DNA of 64,000 nt from Cephalotrichum gorgonifer (GCA_900312665.1 ONZQ02000002.1:1448993-1512992); one strand, 5' to 3'. Counted from the stretch's first letter, positions 1-11,573 are shown. Numbers and translations: made by a program. Notes: a model not told the origin generated them from the sequence alone.

Positions 1-187
1 TAAGGGACCTGAGGCACCCGGAGATCACCCCAAGGGCGAGGAGGGCAAGGGCGAGGAGGGCAAGGGCGAGGAGGGTAAGGGAGAGGAGGGCAAGGGAGAA
101 GAGAGCCATCCGGTGCAGGCCGCCGGTGCTATTAGCGTGAGGGCCGTCCTTGGACTCATTGCCGGCGCCGCTGTCCTGGCTCTTTAA
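1..187 (+). CDS. 3' end of a GPI-anchored-type surface protein (partial)
   Basis: An open frame (codons start at position 2) enters from the left edge and ends at a TAA. It encodes Gly/Glu/Lys-rich repeats (KGEEG repeated about five times), then a short spacer and a hydrophobic C-terminal tail ending in LGLIAGAAVLAL. A low-complexity hydrophilic stalk followed by a small-residue site and a terminal hydrophobic helix is the usual GPI-attachment signal of fungal wall and membrane proteins. The catalytic or adhesive part lies outside the window, so no function can be assigned. The 15-bp coding repeat could vary in copy number. Confidence 0.7.
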   Translation, partial: KGPEAPGDHPKGEEGKGEEGKGEEGKGEEGKGEESHPVQAAGAISVRAVLGLIAGAAVLAL

Positions 188-860
188 GGTGGCTCGCAGA
201 GGTGGAACAAGACGGGAACTAGGGGTTAATGGGCGGAGGGTCCTTGGCTGATAGGTATCATGGACCATAATTTTGAGAGAGATGTAGTTTTAAAATATAC
301 GGTGCTTGTGAGAAAAAGATCCCCCTTCAAGGCGTCAGAAATTGTCCAGAAGGTGGTATGGAGTTTTTGTCCTTACTGTGGCGGGCGTCGGGCGTGATTG
401 TCTTCAGAATGGGGGAAAGACGGTACCGTGTGAGCCGCGCAGCTTAGTATAGGAGAAGCATTCGTCCATAATGTGGAATATGAGTCCAGTCGGAATCTAG
501 TCGGGTGAGACGAGGCGTTGCTGGTGACTGGTGTTTAAAACCAGACGGCTGAGGCATATCGTACAGCCCAGCTTTGCCTTTTTCTCCCCAGCCTGATGGG
601 AGTCGAAGAGCGGAGTAAGCCCACCCAAGGTTAGCCCAGCAGTATTTACTGGTCTCCTCAGGAATGAACGGAACCTTGACTAGGAATGCGGCTTGTGATG
701 GGGGTCGGGGCGCAGTTCTAGGAGCCTTGAACTCTAGCCATACAGGGCGGCGCTGACTTCCCAACTAGGAAAAGAAATGGGGGCTTGCTTAGACTGGCGA
801 GTTATTGGCTCAAACGCACTGACGTCTCTTCGGGTTAACGGTTGACGATATTATTATCTT

Positions 861-883
861 GGTTCGGTTCGGTTCGGTTCGGT
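861..883. repeat. GGTTC microsatellite
   Basis: Four and a half tandem copies of the pentamer GGTTC in non-coding DNA. No functional role is visible. Confidence 0.9.
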
Positions 884-2270
884 AGGGAAACGACGAGCCC
901 AAGATACCATGGCAATGAATGATGTAGGCTTTGCTAGTCGTCTGTGTGTCTGGCTCGGGGAGCTGACGATGTCGACAGGGCTACCGACGGAGGGGAATGG
1001 GAGGAAATGATTTCGAGGCTGGGGAGGAGGGCGGGCTTTATCGTGGGCGACTCCTGCGTTGAATAGTGTTAGTTATCGTCTAGGAGTAGAGTAGAAGGAG
1101 GGTCATCTCGGGAACTAAAGGGTGGAAGTGGAGGATGGGACTGACGGCGACACGGTTGTGGGGTTGGTATTGCGTCAATATCAAGGGTTGTACAGGTGTA
1201 ACGACATGGGACGATTCGGACAGATACTCCTAACCCCATAAATTCTTTCCTGTCGTGTCGAGGCGCCACCGATATACCGGCGGCTGGACGTTGAACTCGT
1301 CGTGGCCTCAACAGAGCCAAGAACACTCATGATACCTCGGTGCTTGAGGACGGGTGCGTTATAAGGGGAGAGGCGAGGTGGGGTAATAACTCCCGGAGAA
1401 ACCGATAGGATAGACGTCCCCGACCCTGGACAGGGCCCACCCTTATGACTGTCCGTTTGTTCTTGACTGTCCAGTTTGTGCTAGTGCTAAGGATGGAGAA
1501 CAACGTGGTGGCCCCTAATGTTGAATGAACTGTTTCCACAGAACAGGGCACTTTCTTTCTGTTTCAGAACACACATCCTCCTCCATTCACCTGGCGCATA
1601 CAACCCACCGAACACCCTTTGTCACAAGTCGGCCGCAGGTAGGCAAGGGACTGGTCATGCGGCGCGGTGGCCCGGCAGCGTTTGCGCCAGTTCCCTTTGT
1701 CATTTTGTGGCTTACACCTCGCGCAAGCTGTTTCGACTCCAGAAGGCATAGATGGTTGAGCTTGAGTCCCCGCGGCCCCGTGCCACGCCATGCCGCCTCA
1801 CTTCACATATTCATCTTGCCTAATGTTTAATATGCCGGAGGTCTACTAGAAGGGCTTCCGCGCGTCAGCCTCGAAGCTGTCATGTCCCCGCGGGAGATGC
1901 CCAGCCCAGGCCAGGATATCCCCGCTGTATCTAGCAAGTTCCATGGCTTTACTTACCTTGTATCTTACGCAGCACTCATTCACACTTCTCTTCGAACAAT
2001 TTACCGCTCCATATCCTCAAAGAAAGAGTCAAGAAGACAAGCCGGCAGTCTCGGTTGATATCAGCCTTAGTTTGTGTCCAAACAGATAGCTGTATCGATG
2101 GAGACCTTTCCCTTGTCTCTCGTTTGCCACTCATTTATCTTCGAGCCCGACCAAGGAGCTGTTCCGAGTCAAAAGAAGCAGCATCGGGGAACGCATCCTA
2201 TTCACCTCGTCGTTGTCTTCGAGCGCATAACACCTCGAAGGTCGGGGACGACGACAAAGACCATGGGAGT

Positions 2271-2277
2271 TATATAA
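2271..2277 (+). promoter_or_regulatory. TATA-like element upstream of the 102-aa gene
   Basis: TATATAA lies about 270 bp before the ATG at 2550. The sequence between them is rich in CA and CTC tracts like a fungal 5' leader. Assignment rests on position and motif only. Confidence 0.35.
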
Positions 2278-2549
2278 GTCGGGCTCTCCTCCCTTCCTCC
2301 CCGAGTCTCATTCCTCACCAAGCCTTGAGCAGAGCACGAGTACGAGTACCTACACTTGTACTGTTAAGTCATCTCCCGCAGTGACGCATCTCGACACAGG
2401 CCTTCTGGCTAGACCACTCGATCGAGAACAGCCCGATTTACCGAACAGCTCCCCCTTGCAGTCGGCTACCTAGGCTTGCTCCACGGCGCACCGCGTCGAC
2501 TCACAACCACCAAGCAACCCACACTCGTCGAGAACTCCCCACCTTGACG

Positions 2550-2858
2550 ATGGGGAAGTGCTACACACGCAAGCCCCTCGTGGACCTGCAGCATGATAAG
2601 TGGGATCCGGAGTACTACATCTGTAACAACGGGAAGATGCGCGGCACGGATCATCAGTTTCGCACGAAATTGGCCAGCGTAGCCGGCCGGCTGTATAACA
2701 GCCACCGTTACCGCTCCAAGATCATGGCATGTGGTCCGGCTCTCCGCTCGGAGTTTGAACCTCGTATCCAGTTCAAAACGGCCGGGCAGGCGGCTAATGA
2801 TAGGGAGGAGCAGGAGGAGAAGGCTGCGAGGGAGAAGAAATGGGCGGCTGACACATAG
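2550..2858 (+). CDS. Hypothetical 102-aa basic protein
   Basis: A single-exon frame starting at an ATG with A at -3 and ending in TAG. The N-terminus (MGKCYTRKPLVDL) and a tryptophan/tyrosine segment (WDPEYYICNNG) look ordered. The last third is a charged, probably helical tail (DREEQEEKAAREKKW). Third positions favour G/C, as expected for coding DNA here. No signal peptide, membrane helix or known domain is recognised. It may be a lineage-restricted orphan. A longer model with an upstream exon is possible but no splice site demands it. Confidence 0.55.
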   Translation: MGKCYTRKPLVDLQHDKWDPEYYICNNGKMRGTDHQFRTKLASVAGRLYNSHRYRSKIMACGPALRSEFEPRIQFKTAGQAANDREEQEEKAAREKKWAADT

Positions 2859-3477
2859 GAGTGTCCCGGACCTTGGCTCTGATCCCCCTTCGAGGCTAAG
2901 CCTTTCTTGTATTATTTCTGCTTCTGCGGGGAGGTAGGTCCCAGCTTTGGTTTGTTTGCAGCTGGGAGAGATGCTGGTAGAGAAAGGGGGAAGCTCGGTT
3001 CAGCGCAACTGCCGAAGAGAAAACCATAGGCTCCTGATCCGTGACTAGAGTGAAAAGAAAAAGATAGATAGACTAGCATAGTGGTTCGGGGATGCTTGCT
3101 TACCTCCGTCCCAGGACCCGGACAAGATGTCAGTTTACTTTCTGCCAAAGGTTCCCGAGTGTATATCGTGACGGTAAGTAGCTGGCACTCGTGACTCTCA
3201 AATTCAGGCATTGCGGACCGCGGGGGCTGACCTCGCACGCTTGCCCACCTGGCTACACACGGCCTTCCTTCTTCGGCTTCGATTTAGTAAAGACGCAATA
3301 TTGTGATTCATCGCTCGTTTCATTAGAGGGTTGCTCTGTCTGTGGGTCGCCAATACTCTTCCTTGCTTGATTCCTCTGAAAACTCCGTTCAACCACGGAA
3401 CATGACCTCCTCAACTTCAGTAATCCATGCCACCGCCGTAGGGCCACCCTGCTACTTCCGATCATCTTTGCCCCTTC
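2859..3477. other. Intergenic region between converging genes
   Basis: No supported gene. It presumably holds the 3' UTRs of the two flanking convergent genes. Short open frames on the minus strand show no coding bias. Confidence 0.5.
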
Positions 3478-3962
3478 CTACTTCTTGTCCTGCTTCTCGT
3501 CCTGCTTCTCGATACCATGAATGACAACCGCCAACTCCTCCCTCCGCTTCGTTAGCAGAGCATTCATCTCCTTCCACTGCGATCTCCACGTTCCCTGCTC
3601 CATCTCTTCAACACCTCTCGGAAGATCTACTAGGATATTGAGAAGGTCCTCCCTGATCTGCCCGGTATGGGTCCGCGTGTTATTTCGAAGGCCGCTGCTG
3701 AGCCACATCAGCTGAGTGACGTCGACCTCGAGCATGGTGTCGACCCTTTCCAGTACGTCATGTTGCGCTGCAATGTATTCTTGGAGTTTCTCCATAGCGG
3801 CCAGAGCGTTTCGAGCCGCTTCGAGGGGCGTGGGAAAGGAGCGGGATTCGGGGCTCTTGTCGGACTATTGAAAGAAACGAAGAATAAATCAGTAAGGTTG
3901 TTACCCTCTCCGCCTAGCGACATCGAGAGGTTTCCCATCATTGGGGGAGGCGGGCTCACCAT
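3478..3962 (-). CDS. Small coiled-coil protein; intron directly after the start codon
   Basis: Modelled as ATG at 3962-3960, intron 3959-3865 (GTGAGC..., branch-like CTGAT, AATAG) and exon 2 at 3864-3478, giving 129 aa. The frame upstream of the ATG is closed by a TAG and offers only a TTG, so the exon-1 coding part is the ATG alone, in a good context (CACAATG). Exon 2 begins SDKSPESRSFPTP and continues into heptad-like helices (LEAARNALAAMEKLQEYIAA, then segments around HDVLERVDTML and MNALLTKRREELAVV). It ends in a charged tail with a short duplication (EKQDEKQDKK). No known domain is recognised. It is probably soluble and could be a structural or adaptor subunit. Translation starting at the internal Met of exon 2 (about 105 aa) is the alternative. 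Confidence 0.6.
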
Positions 3963-5379
3963 TGTCGTCGTTTCTTCTGTCTGGCTTTCCAATGGTTTGA
4001 TATCTGGCTAGTTGGCCTCCTCTATTTTTGTTGTTTTTGTTTTCTGGGCTTTGTTGATGGCTGTGAGGAAGTGTGGGATTCTTGTGAACGCAGAATGACG
4101 GTGTGGGTATGGAAGCAGGAGAGGAAAGAGGAGGAGGGTGGGTGATTTTTATATAGAGAAAGTGACTTGATTCCGGAGCATGACTCTCGTCACGATGCTA
4201 GAGATGTGAGCGTGAAAGGAGCACTCCGGACTAGGGCTCATTCATTGACGGCAACACCACCCTTCACACGGATATGCTATCTTAGTCGTCCTTGGAATAT
4301 AGGTGTAGAGGGAGGCCTGCTCTCGAGGTTTCGGAGTCCTGGGTGTCCTGGTTGATACAAATCGAGAGGGTATATTGAGCATATATACCTTGTAGGACTC
4401 CCTCCCACGAATGCAAGTTTTGGATGGTCTACTGCCCGATGAAAGCACCCCTCTATGAGCCGGATCTGGATCCGGAGCCATAGGCGTCATTTTCCTATCT
4501 TGTAGCCATCCCAGGCATTCCCGGTCAGAGGAATGACCCCATAGCCCCCGTATCTCTCGTGTATCCGTTCAAACCAAGCCCAAGGAGAAAAATATTATAC
4601 GCATTGGATGGCTCGCCGCTCATAATACTCCGTATCCCATCACATCCTTACATAGCGCGAGACCGGCAGGAGCCACCGCTCTCTAGGTCCGCCCGGGACT
4701 CATCCCAGCCCCAACTCCCACCCTCGCTCAGTCGCCACTACCCCAGCAGGTTAAGAACCTCGCCCTCTCCTACCACTAAAGCAGCCAATAGGTCCAGGAG
4801 GATACCCAGGGTCGAGTCCCCGCAAGGGTAAGGTACGACGGTGAAGTTGTTCTTCTCGACTTCTTTTATCTCTTCTCTTTCTTTGGTATTTTGTAATGGA
4901 ATTGTTTTGGCACGTCTAAATAATGTGTAGTGTTGGCATCTCGTGGTTGGCTTTGGAGAATGAGGACAGGCTGCACGAGTGAGACCGATGATGTCTTGGC
5001 TCGGGATAAGATATACTCCTCGAGCAGACAAATCGCCCTGTTTTATATTGTTCATGTATTTTGCCAGCCGGCCCCCGGACACGCGACTCGAAAGAAAACC
5101 CAGGTGAAGCGGAATTCTCCAGTCTATCATGTCTCCGAGCGGGGAGACTTCGTTATCATCGTCCAACGCGACTTCCTGTCGTCATCCTCTTACACGTGAT
5201 CCAATCTCTGTGCGCATCTCGTTCTCAACCTAACACCTCACCTCACCAGCTGACGCAGCCCAGCTCCACACTGAACAAACAAAAACATCTTCCCATATCC
5301 ATCAAAGAAACATCAAGAGTATTGGGACTTTTAATCCATCATCACGCAAAAATTCGTCCCGTCCTAGGGAGATAAAACC
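3963..5379. other. Intergenic region between divergent genes
   Basis: No convincing gene. It should contain the promoters of the coiled-coil gene (minus) and the promethin-like gene (plus). The last 200 bp are a CA-rich leader (CACCTCACC, AACAAACAAAAAC) before the ATG at 5380. A 142-codon minus-strand frame at 4738-5166 was considered and rejected. Confidence 0.5.
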
Positions 5380-6199
5380 ATGGCATTCGATTCGTTCAAG
5401 CTCTCCGCTTCGCGGGCCGCCTCGAGGATCCTCGCGTTCCTGCAGGGCGTGGTCAATCGCATCGTCAGTGCGGATACCCGCCAAATGACGTATGCTCGCG
5501 TCGTCAGGTTCTCCACGGAGAGCCCGATTCTCGCGGTAAGTCCCTCGTCCCTTGACGCTTTATTCGTTCACTGTGCTTGAATCATCTCCTGTCCTTCTTT
5601 TTCTTCCTCTTTCTTTTTCGCTCGCCTTCATATTCGCATCATTTCCGTATTTCGTCCTATCCCATACGGGCGTTACACAACCACACAAATCCACACTGAG
5701 GACCAAAACTAACAAACGCTACATCTAGTCCTTCATTTTCGCCCAGGTCCTCTTCTCCTTCATCCCCTTCCTCATATTCCTGACCTTCACCATCTCCACG
5801 GCCCTCTTCGCCCTTAGTGCGGCCGTTGTCTTCTCTCTTTTCTGGCTCGGTATCGGCCTCATCGTCCTCGCCCCCACCCTCCTCCTGACCTCCTCCATCG
5901 CCGTCGCGGTCTTCGCCTGGGCCCTGTGCAGCTACTTCTTCGTCCGCCAGGTGTCCGGCTGGCTTCCCCGGCTCGAGGGAACACCGTGGGAGAGGAGGGT
6001 CGTTGCACCTGCACCCGTGAACGGAGAGAGGAGCCGGCCAGTTAAGACAGCAGATGGGGCGAAGACCCAGGGGATCACGACGGTGGACGGGGTGAGCGAT
6101 GTGGGGGCCACTACAACGGGAGAGAGTGATGCGAAGGCAGAGATATATGGTACGGATAGTAAGGGCTATCCGGACGTTGTTACGAAGGAGGGTGAGTGA
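5380..6199 (+). CDS. Promethin/LDAF1-like lipid-droplet protein
   Basis: Two exons, 5380-5535 and 5729-6199, joined across an intron with GTAAGT, a CTAAC branch site and CTAG, give 208 aa. Residues 1-52 are a basic amphipathic N-terminus (ASRAASRILAFLQGVVNRI). Residues about 53-133 are almost entirely hydrophobic (FIFAQVLFSFIPFLIFLTF, then LFWLGIGLIVLAPTLLLTS and a final AVFAWALCSYFF). A hydrophilic Thr/Gly/Asp tail follows. Long hydrophobic hairpins flanked by soluble ends characterise the promethin family (human LDAF1, yeast Ldo16/Ldo45), which acts with seipin at ER sites of lipid-droplet formation. The family call is from pattern, not from a search. Another ER hairpin protein is the alternative. 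Confidence 0.65.
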
Positions 6200-9100
6200 T
6201 GCGGACGGTGCACATGGAGTCTTGCAAGGGAAAGTGGAAGGTTTTAAGTTTGGGGTGTCAAAAAGGTTAGGATTGTCTGGAAGAGACAGGAATTCTCGTC
6301 ACGGTTATGCGGGGTAGAAAACGCGATGCATCATTATTATGGGCAAGGGATTTGAAGGGGTAGGGATTATATGGAGTAAGGCGCACTTAACTTTCATGGG
6401 TTTCATTCATGTTATTTACTAGCGGTTTTTGTTCGAGCGGACCAGTTTTTTTTATAGCAAGATGCAGCGAGTCATCATCGGCCAAGCCATCAGTCAAGCT
6501 TACCATCAATCATGATTATCCTTCATCAAGCCGTCGGTAGCACCCGGACCATGTCTATCTTGAACTCCGGCTCGTGGATGCTTGGCGTTAGTTAGCTTCG
6601 CGGGATGTGAGGGGAGGAAACGCAGACCGGCCTGAATGGCGGGCCGAACCCAATGAATAGCGAGTATAGCAAGATCACAGATGGTGACGTTGTACCCAAC
6701 CTCCCGTCGAAGTATGAGCCCATCCTGGAGATGATGGGAGCTGTGGGATACCGGATGTGGCGGAAGGTGTATTTGAACATACTAGGATCAGGATTACGCG
6801 AAAGCGGGACTCGCCAGAGTAAAAAAAAAAAACAAAAAAAAACAATCCAGATACGAAACAAAACAAACGGAAGAGAAGCGAAAAAATGAGACGAGAAAAC
6901 AACATGAAAAAGGGCTAAGTGGAGCTTATGAAAGATGTCAAGTTTGAACGTTCACCGGAAGGGTTAAGGTCCGGGGAGAAAGTGGGTTCGGGTGGGTTCC
7001 GAAGCCCATGATATATGACATGAACCTACTCCGTACGAGTGCCTAGCTGGCTTCTCCATGTGTCATGTGTCGTCCTTCCGTGGGGCAGACAAGCCATTCC
7101 GTATGGGGGCGCGACATGGTTTTCCTGGCCATGGTCTCGTCTGATGCCCCGTCCCGTTCTAGACCCTCGGTCCATCCCCCTTTCTATTCTTTCACCTCGA
7201 GACTGGGAGGCGGGGATGGGCAAGTCTGGCAGTCGGTACCGTAACCCGTGAGGAACGAGGATCATTTCCGAGAGGAGAATAAGGATCCAGCGATCAAACA
7301 GACCAAACAGAAAAGTAGGTCCGACTTTCCCGGTCCTGGTTTCCCTGGTTTCCCTGGCTCTGTCTCCTTCTGTTCGGACGAATATTTTTACAAGCTTACC
7401 TGCTAGCCCTGTCGAGAGGCCGCTCGAGGTTTCGAGGTCTCCCGACCCCAGGCCCATCTGAGACAGCCTCGGTGGGGAGCTGGGAGGGAGGCCAGATGCA
7501 GGGTCGAACTGCTGTTGTTTTATGCATACTGGAATAGTGGGGCCTTATTCTCCGGGCTTGTAATACTCGTGCTCGTAAATTCTAGTATGGAGGTTGCTTG
7601 TGCAGGGGGTCCTGCCTCATCGCTGGCTGTCGTGCCCCCTTGATTAAGCTTGACAGGGTCCGGGAACACGACATGGGGTCAACTAACTCGTACTCGTAAT
7701 CCGAAGGGACTTCAGAATACGTGGGGGAGGGAGCCATCCCCTGCGGCGCCCCTGCCTGCCCCCTGCCCCCTGCACCAACGGTCCGACGCCAAGCTGCAGG
7801 GTATTGGGCTGTTCATGCGACGGAGGCGTCCCAGGGGACGCAGGTCCTGCATCACCAACGCCACGTCGTCGATTCTTGGCAAGGACGAGTAAAGGGCATT
7901 AGTTAACTAATAATAATGGAAGCCATTGACGAGATGATGATCGCGGGTGGGCGATCTTCACGCCGTTGCAGCCGCAGGAGAGCGGCAGCGTGCTCATCCT
8001 TTTTTTGTTCCTTCTTCTCCTTCAGCCTTTTTTTTTTCTATTTCTATTTCTTCTCATATCTTTAATCAAGTCGATTCCGTGTGGGTTGTTTTCCCCATTC
8101 CTCGAGCACGACGACCGCAGTACGTACTAGTAATCGGTGAGGGAAGTTTCCGTAACACCACACTCAAACTTTAACCCTGTGGCGCGACATGGCCATGCGA
8201 CGTTGGAACTTAACCTTAACAGCCACCATCCAATCAACAGCCAACCTAGCGTTCCAAATCTCTCCGCCGGCCCCACACGTCACCCCGCCCTGTATATACT
8301 TGTACCATCCGGCTGCTCGGACCCCCGGCTCCGCCTGTCTCAAACATCAACTGCCAAGGGTCCGTGGTGTTTGGGAAAAAAAAACTCGACCCTGGAGCGA
8401 GATAGACCCTCCCCACCGCCTCCAAGATTCCCCGTGGGCTGGACAAGGGATGGAGGCGACTACCTTTCCCAGTCCAATGCAAACATCATCCGAGGGTTTC
8501 TAACTGGGAAAAGATAACGAGATGCGGGCTGTGAAGGGTACAAGGCCGTGCGTGCGAGTTCTGCTGATAGGTAGTCGCCAGCTTCAACCCCTTCGCTCGA
8601 GCGTCCGGGACCGTCGTGAATACCTCTAATCTCGAGAAAAGAACCCGTCCTCCCCTGTAAATTTTTGTTTTAGCCCCCTTTCCCGAGTAATATTTGTCAA
8701 AATGTGCTCCCTAGAGTAGATAGTAAGCCGAACTGGCGACGTGGCCGTCTCGATCGACGACGGATCACCGCGAGATAGTCGGTCTCATACCTGGTTTTTC
8801 CCACTCTCCCACCACCATCATCACGCCCGACAGATCACCGAGGCACCGATCCCCGCCGCATTGAGGGAATCTCTTCGGATGCAGCCGATCCACCCAAGAA
8901 TCTCCCAGCGCTCATTCGCTCAAAAAGAACCGGTGGCAAGGGGGGGGCGGTACGGAGTACGTAAACTTGCTTGTACACCGACAGGCTTACACGGAGCCAG
9001 GTGTATCAGAAAAATCCACAGTCACAGTCACACACACACAACCCGAGCCTCCTAGTAGCGTCGGCTCCCCCTCGTCCCGCGCAGCTGCCACATGCAACCT

Positions 9101-9796
9101 AAACGACATATTACTAAAGTACCCCGTATCACCTACTCCCTGAACATGCATACTTCCTTCCAAGGCGAAATCCCCACTCAAACATAAGTACCCTTCGTAG
9201 TTTCTAGATCTCCTTGAGACACGCTAGGGTACCAAACGCAGCCTCATTCCTTGGCTCTCGCCTCCCTCCCCTTATCACCACCACCACCACACCAGCAAAG
9301 GCGTGATGCTCGGATCCCTCGTGAAGCCCGCCTCCGGCTTTGGCACCAGGGTAACCCGGGAGACCATGCCAGCCAAGCCTTGATCCGCGGATCCACCCGA
9401 ACCAGGGACACACCAATGCCCGGATGGGTGTGAGTCTGGACTCGGTATAAGACTCTCGGCGCTGCAATGATCTTCCGTTGTTTCCCTTTTCTGCTTCCTC
9501 CCTCCTTTTTTTTTAACACTCGTCCTCTTCATCCGTTCACTTCTGTTTCGTTCGAGCCGGTCTTTGAGTCGTTTTTTACATTCATTCTCTTCTTCACTGG
9601 AGCTGCTGGCAACCTCACTCCCTTATTTGCTTGTTCTTCCGTTATTTTATACGCGTTCTCTTCTCTTCTCTTCTCTTTCCATCTCTATACATCTTCGAGG
9701 GAGGTCTGAACTCTCGAAAAGCTCTCCTATTACCGGTATAAACAGCACACCCCCCCGAGCCTACGACAAACCGACCTCGACGAATAATCCGCAAAC
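6200..9796. other. Intergenic region, 3.6 kb
   Basis: No convincing gene on either strand. It contains A-rich runs at 6821-6842, several TACTCCGTA/TACTCGTA-type short motifs (near 7028, 7687 and 8951) and, at about 9480-9680, a long pyrimidine-rich leader with TTCTC repeats that belongs to the downstream repeat-protein gene. Confidence 0.5.
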
Positions 9797-10942
9797 ATGC
9801 TCACCTCACGGACGCTCCTGGCGGCTTGCCTCGCCCTCTCGGGCGTAGCGACAGCCACGAGCCCGGTCCCGCCCGCTATGCCCGCCCACTGCCCACAAGA
9901 ATGCGCCCAAGCCGCCCGAGTCGTGACTGAAACGGTCCATGTTCCGCAACACATAACCGTGCCCGTGCACGTAACGGTCACTTCCGTCCATACAGCAATT
10001 CAGACGAAAGAGGTCGTGAAGACCGTCGAGGTGCCGAAGGAGGTTGTCAAGACTGTCGAAGTCCCGAAGGAGGTCGTGAAGACCGTGCAGGTGCCTGTGC
10101 ATGTAACAGTCACTTCCGTGCATACGGCAGTACAGACGAAGGAGGTTGTCAAGACTGTCGAGGTCCCGAAGGAGGTGGTGAGGACCGTCGAGGTGCCCAA
10201 GGAGGTGGTTAGGACCGTCGAGGTGCCCAAGGAGGTCGTCAAGACTGTCCAGGTGCCTGTGCACGTAACGGTCACCTCTGTGCATACGGCGGTACAGACT
10301 AAGGAGGTCGTGAAGACCGTTGAGGTACCAAAAGAGGTCGTGAAGACCGTCGAGGTGCCCAAGGAGGTCGTCAAGACTGTCGAGGTGCCGAAGGAGGTCG
10401 TCAAGACCGTCGAAGTGCCGAAAGAGGTCGTGAAGACCGTTCAGGTGCCTGTGCACGTAACAGTCACCTCAGCGGTCGAGAAGAAAGTCCACGTGACGGT
10501 CCCGGTCACGCAGGTCGTAACGAAGAAGGTCGAGGTGCCTGTACCTGTCGCCCAGGTAGTTACCAAGACTGTGGTCTCCACGGCCCACGTCTGCGAGACG
10601 CCTCCTCCTTCTCATCAGGTGGCGCCTCCTGCCCATCAAGTGGCGCCTCCTGCTCATCAAGTCGTGCCGCCGGTCCATCAAGTCGTGCCGCCTGTGCACG
10701 AGGTGCCTCCTCCTGCCCATGAGGTACCAACCTCCTCCCACGAGGCATCGCCACCCGTCCACACCATGGCTCCCCCGGCCGAATCGCCCGTCATGCAGGA
10801 ACATCCCACGGCCGAGGCCCCCGCACTGGTTGAGCACCCCGCCGGTACGAACGCCACCGCCGGTACGAACGCCACCTCCGAGGCGCCGCCTGCCGGGCAG
10901 GCGGTATATGGAAGGTCGAGGGTGTTCCGTCATAGGAGGTGA
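9797..10942 (+). CDS. Secreted repeat protein with KEVV[K/R]TV[E/Q]VP decamers
   Basis: Single-exon frame of 381 aa. Residues 1-21 form a signal peptide (LLAACLALSGVATA). Residues 71-218 hold three cassettes of a 10-residue unit, with 3, 4 and 5 copies (71-100, 115-154, 169-218). Each cassette is led into by a VHVTVTSVHTA-type linker and closed by a variant unit ending VQVP. Residues 227-260 continue with related Val-rich sequence (VTKKVEVPVP). Residues 268-330 are Pro/His repeats (HQVAPP, HEVPPP), followed by a Thr/Ala/Asn tail with two GTNAT blocks and a basic end (RSRVFRHRR). There is no hydrophobic GPI tail. Alternating Val/Thr suggests extended beta structure, as in structural wall proteins. 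Function is unknown. Confidence 0.75.
   Translation: MLTSRTLLAACLALSGVATATSPVPPAMPAHCPQECAQAARVVTETVHVPQHITVPVHVTVTSVHTAIQTKEVVKTVEVPKEVVKTVEVPKEVVKTVQVPVHVTVTSVHTAVQTKEVVKTVEVPKEVVRTVEVPKEVVRTVEVPKEVVKTVQVPVHVTVTSVHTAVQTKEVVKTVEVPKEVVKTVEVPKEVVKTVEVPKEVVKTVEVPKEVVKTVQVPVHVTVTSAVEKKVHVTVPVTQVVTKKVEVPVPVAQVVTKTVVSTAHVCETPPPSHQVAPPAHQVAPPAHQVVPPVHQVVPPVHEVPPPAHEVPTSSHEASPPVHTMAPPAESPVMQEHPTAEAPALVEHPAGTNATAGTNATSEAPPAGQAVYGRSRVFRHRR
10007..10450 (+). repeat. 30-bp coding tandem repeats in three cassettes
   Basis: DNA-level tandem repeats encoding the KEVVKTVEVP unit, 12 copies in groups of 3, 4 and 5. The groups are separated by a 42-bp linker encoding VHVTVTSVHTA[V/I]QT. Nucleotide identity between units is high, with mostly synonymous changes, which points to recent slippage or unequal exchange with purifying selection on the peptide. 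Confidence 0.85.
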
Positions 10943-11573
10943 AGCGGGCTGGTCAAGGCGGACGTGAGAGAGGAGAAGAGGAGGTGGGGAGGGGAGGGGA
11001 GGGGAGGAACGGCCTAACTTGTACTGCCCAACGGGAGAGAGACAGTTAGTTTTCATTTCTTCAGATTCACGAACCTTTTCTTGTGTCTATTTTGGGGTAA
11101 TTTCGGAGGTAATTATCAAGTCGGGGACATCACAGTTAGATTGCGGGATCAATGGTCTAATAGAGAATGAGCCCCAACAACGGGTCCCTTGCTTGTCTTA
11201 TCGTGTGCGGGTGAACTAGAATGAGATGGTGGTAGCTCGCACTTGCGGTTGGTTTCCCATATCCGGAGGAAGACGCGAATACATGTGTCGTGAAGAGAGC
11301 AGGAAAGAGGGCACAGGCATGTTTCTTCTGCCGTTGCGCTCCTAGAATTGATGTGATGTAAGTATAGAAGCTAGATGAGCATATGACTTACACGGCGGGG
11401 AGGTGTGACAGGACACCCGACTCCCCTCGACTCGAACTTCCTCTCCATCTTGTCTCCTTCAAGCTCAGGCCCACCCCCTTATTACGCCAGCTTCGCCAAG
11501 TTCATATGCTGATTGTTTTACTCCCTAACCACAAAACAAACAAGACTACAAAGAATAACAAAATGCCAAAAAG
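10943..11573. other. 3' flank of repeat protein and left flank of the 5S-inserted island
   Basis: Begins with a GGGGA-rich purine tract (10980-11010) just past the stop codon. No gene is seen. An A/T-rich stretch at about 11525-11573 precedes the 5S fragment and supplies the T-run expected after a 5S gene on the minus strand. Confidence 0.5.

Larger units (their letters stand above)
188..2549. other. Intergenic region
   Basis: I see no convincing gene on either strand. Open frames here lack coding bias and overlap one another. The stretch contains a GGTTC microsatellite and, near its right end, a TATA-like element and a leader for the next gene. Confidence 0.6.

Noticed and set aside
4738..5166. 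142-codon minus-strand open frame upstream of the promethin-like gene
   Set aside because: No recognisable motif, poor coding bias, and it lies in the expected promoter and leader of the plus-strand gene.
6675..6905. Hydrophobic minus-strand frame rich in Phe and Leu
   Set aside because: It is the translation of an A-rich tract read as T-rich; the hydrophobicity is an artefact of homopolymer runs.
7026..7457. 143-codon minus-strand frame
   Set aside because: No coding bias or motif, and an equally long nonsense frame overlaps on the other strand.
9806..11056. Long minus-strand frames across the repeat-protein gene
   Set aside because: Shadows of the GC-rich repetitive coding strand; the plus strand has the signal peptide and the regular peptide repeats.
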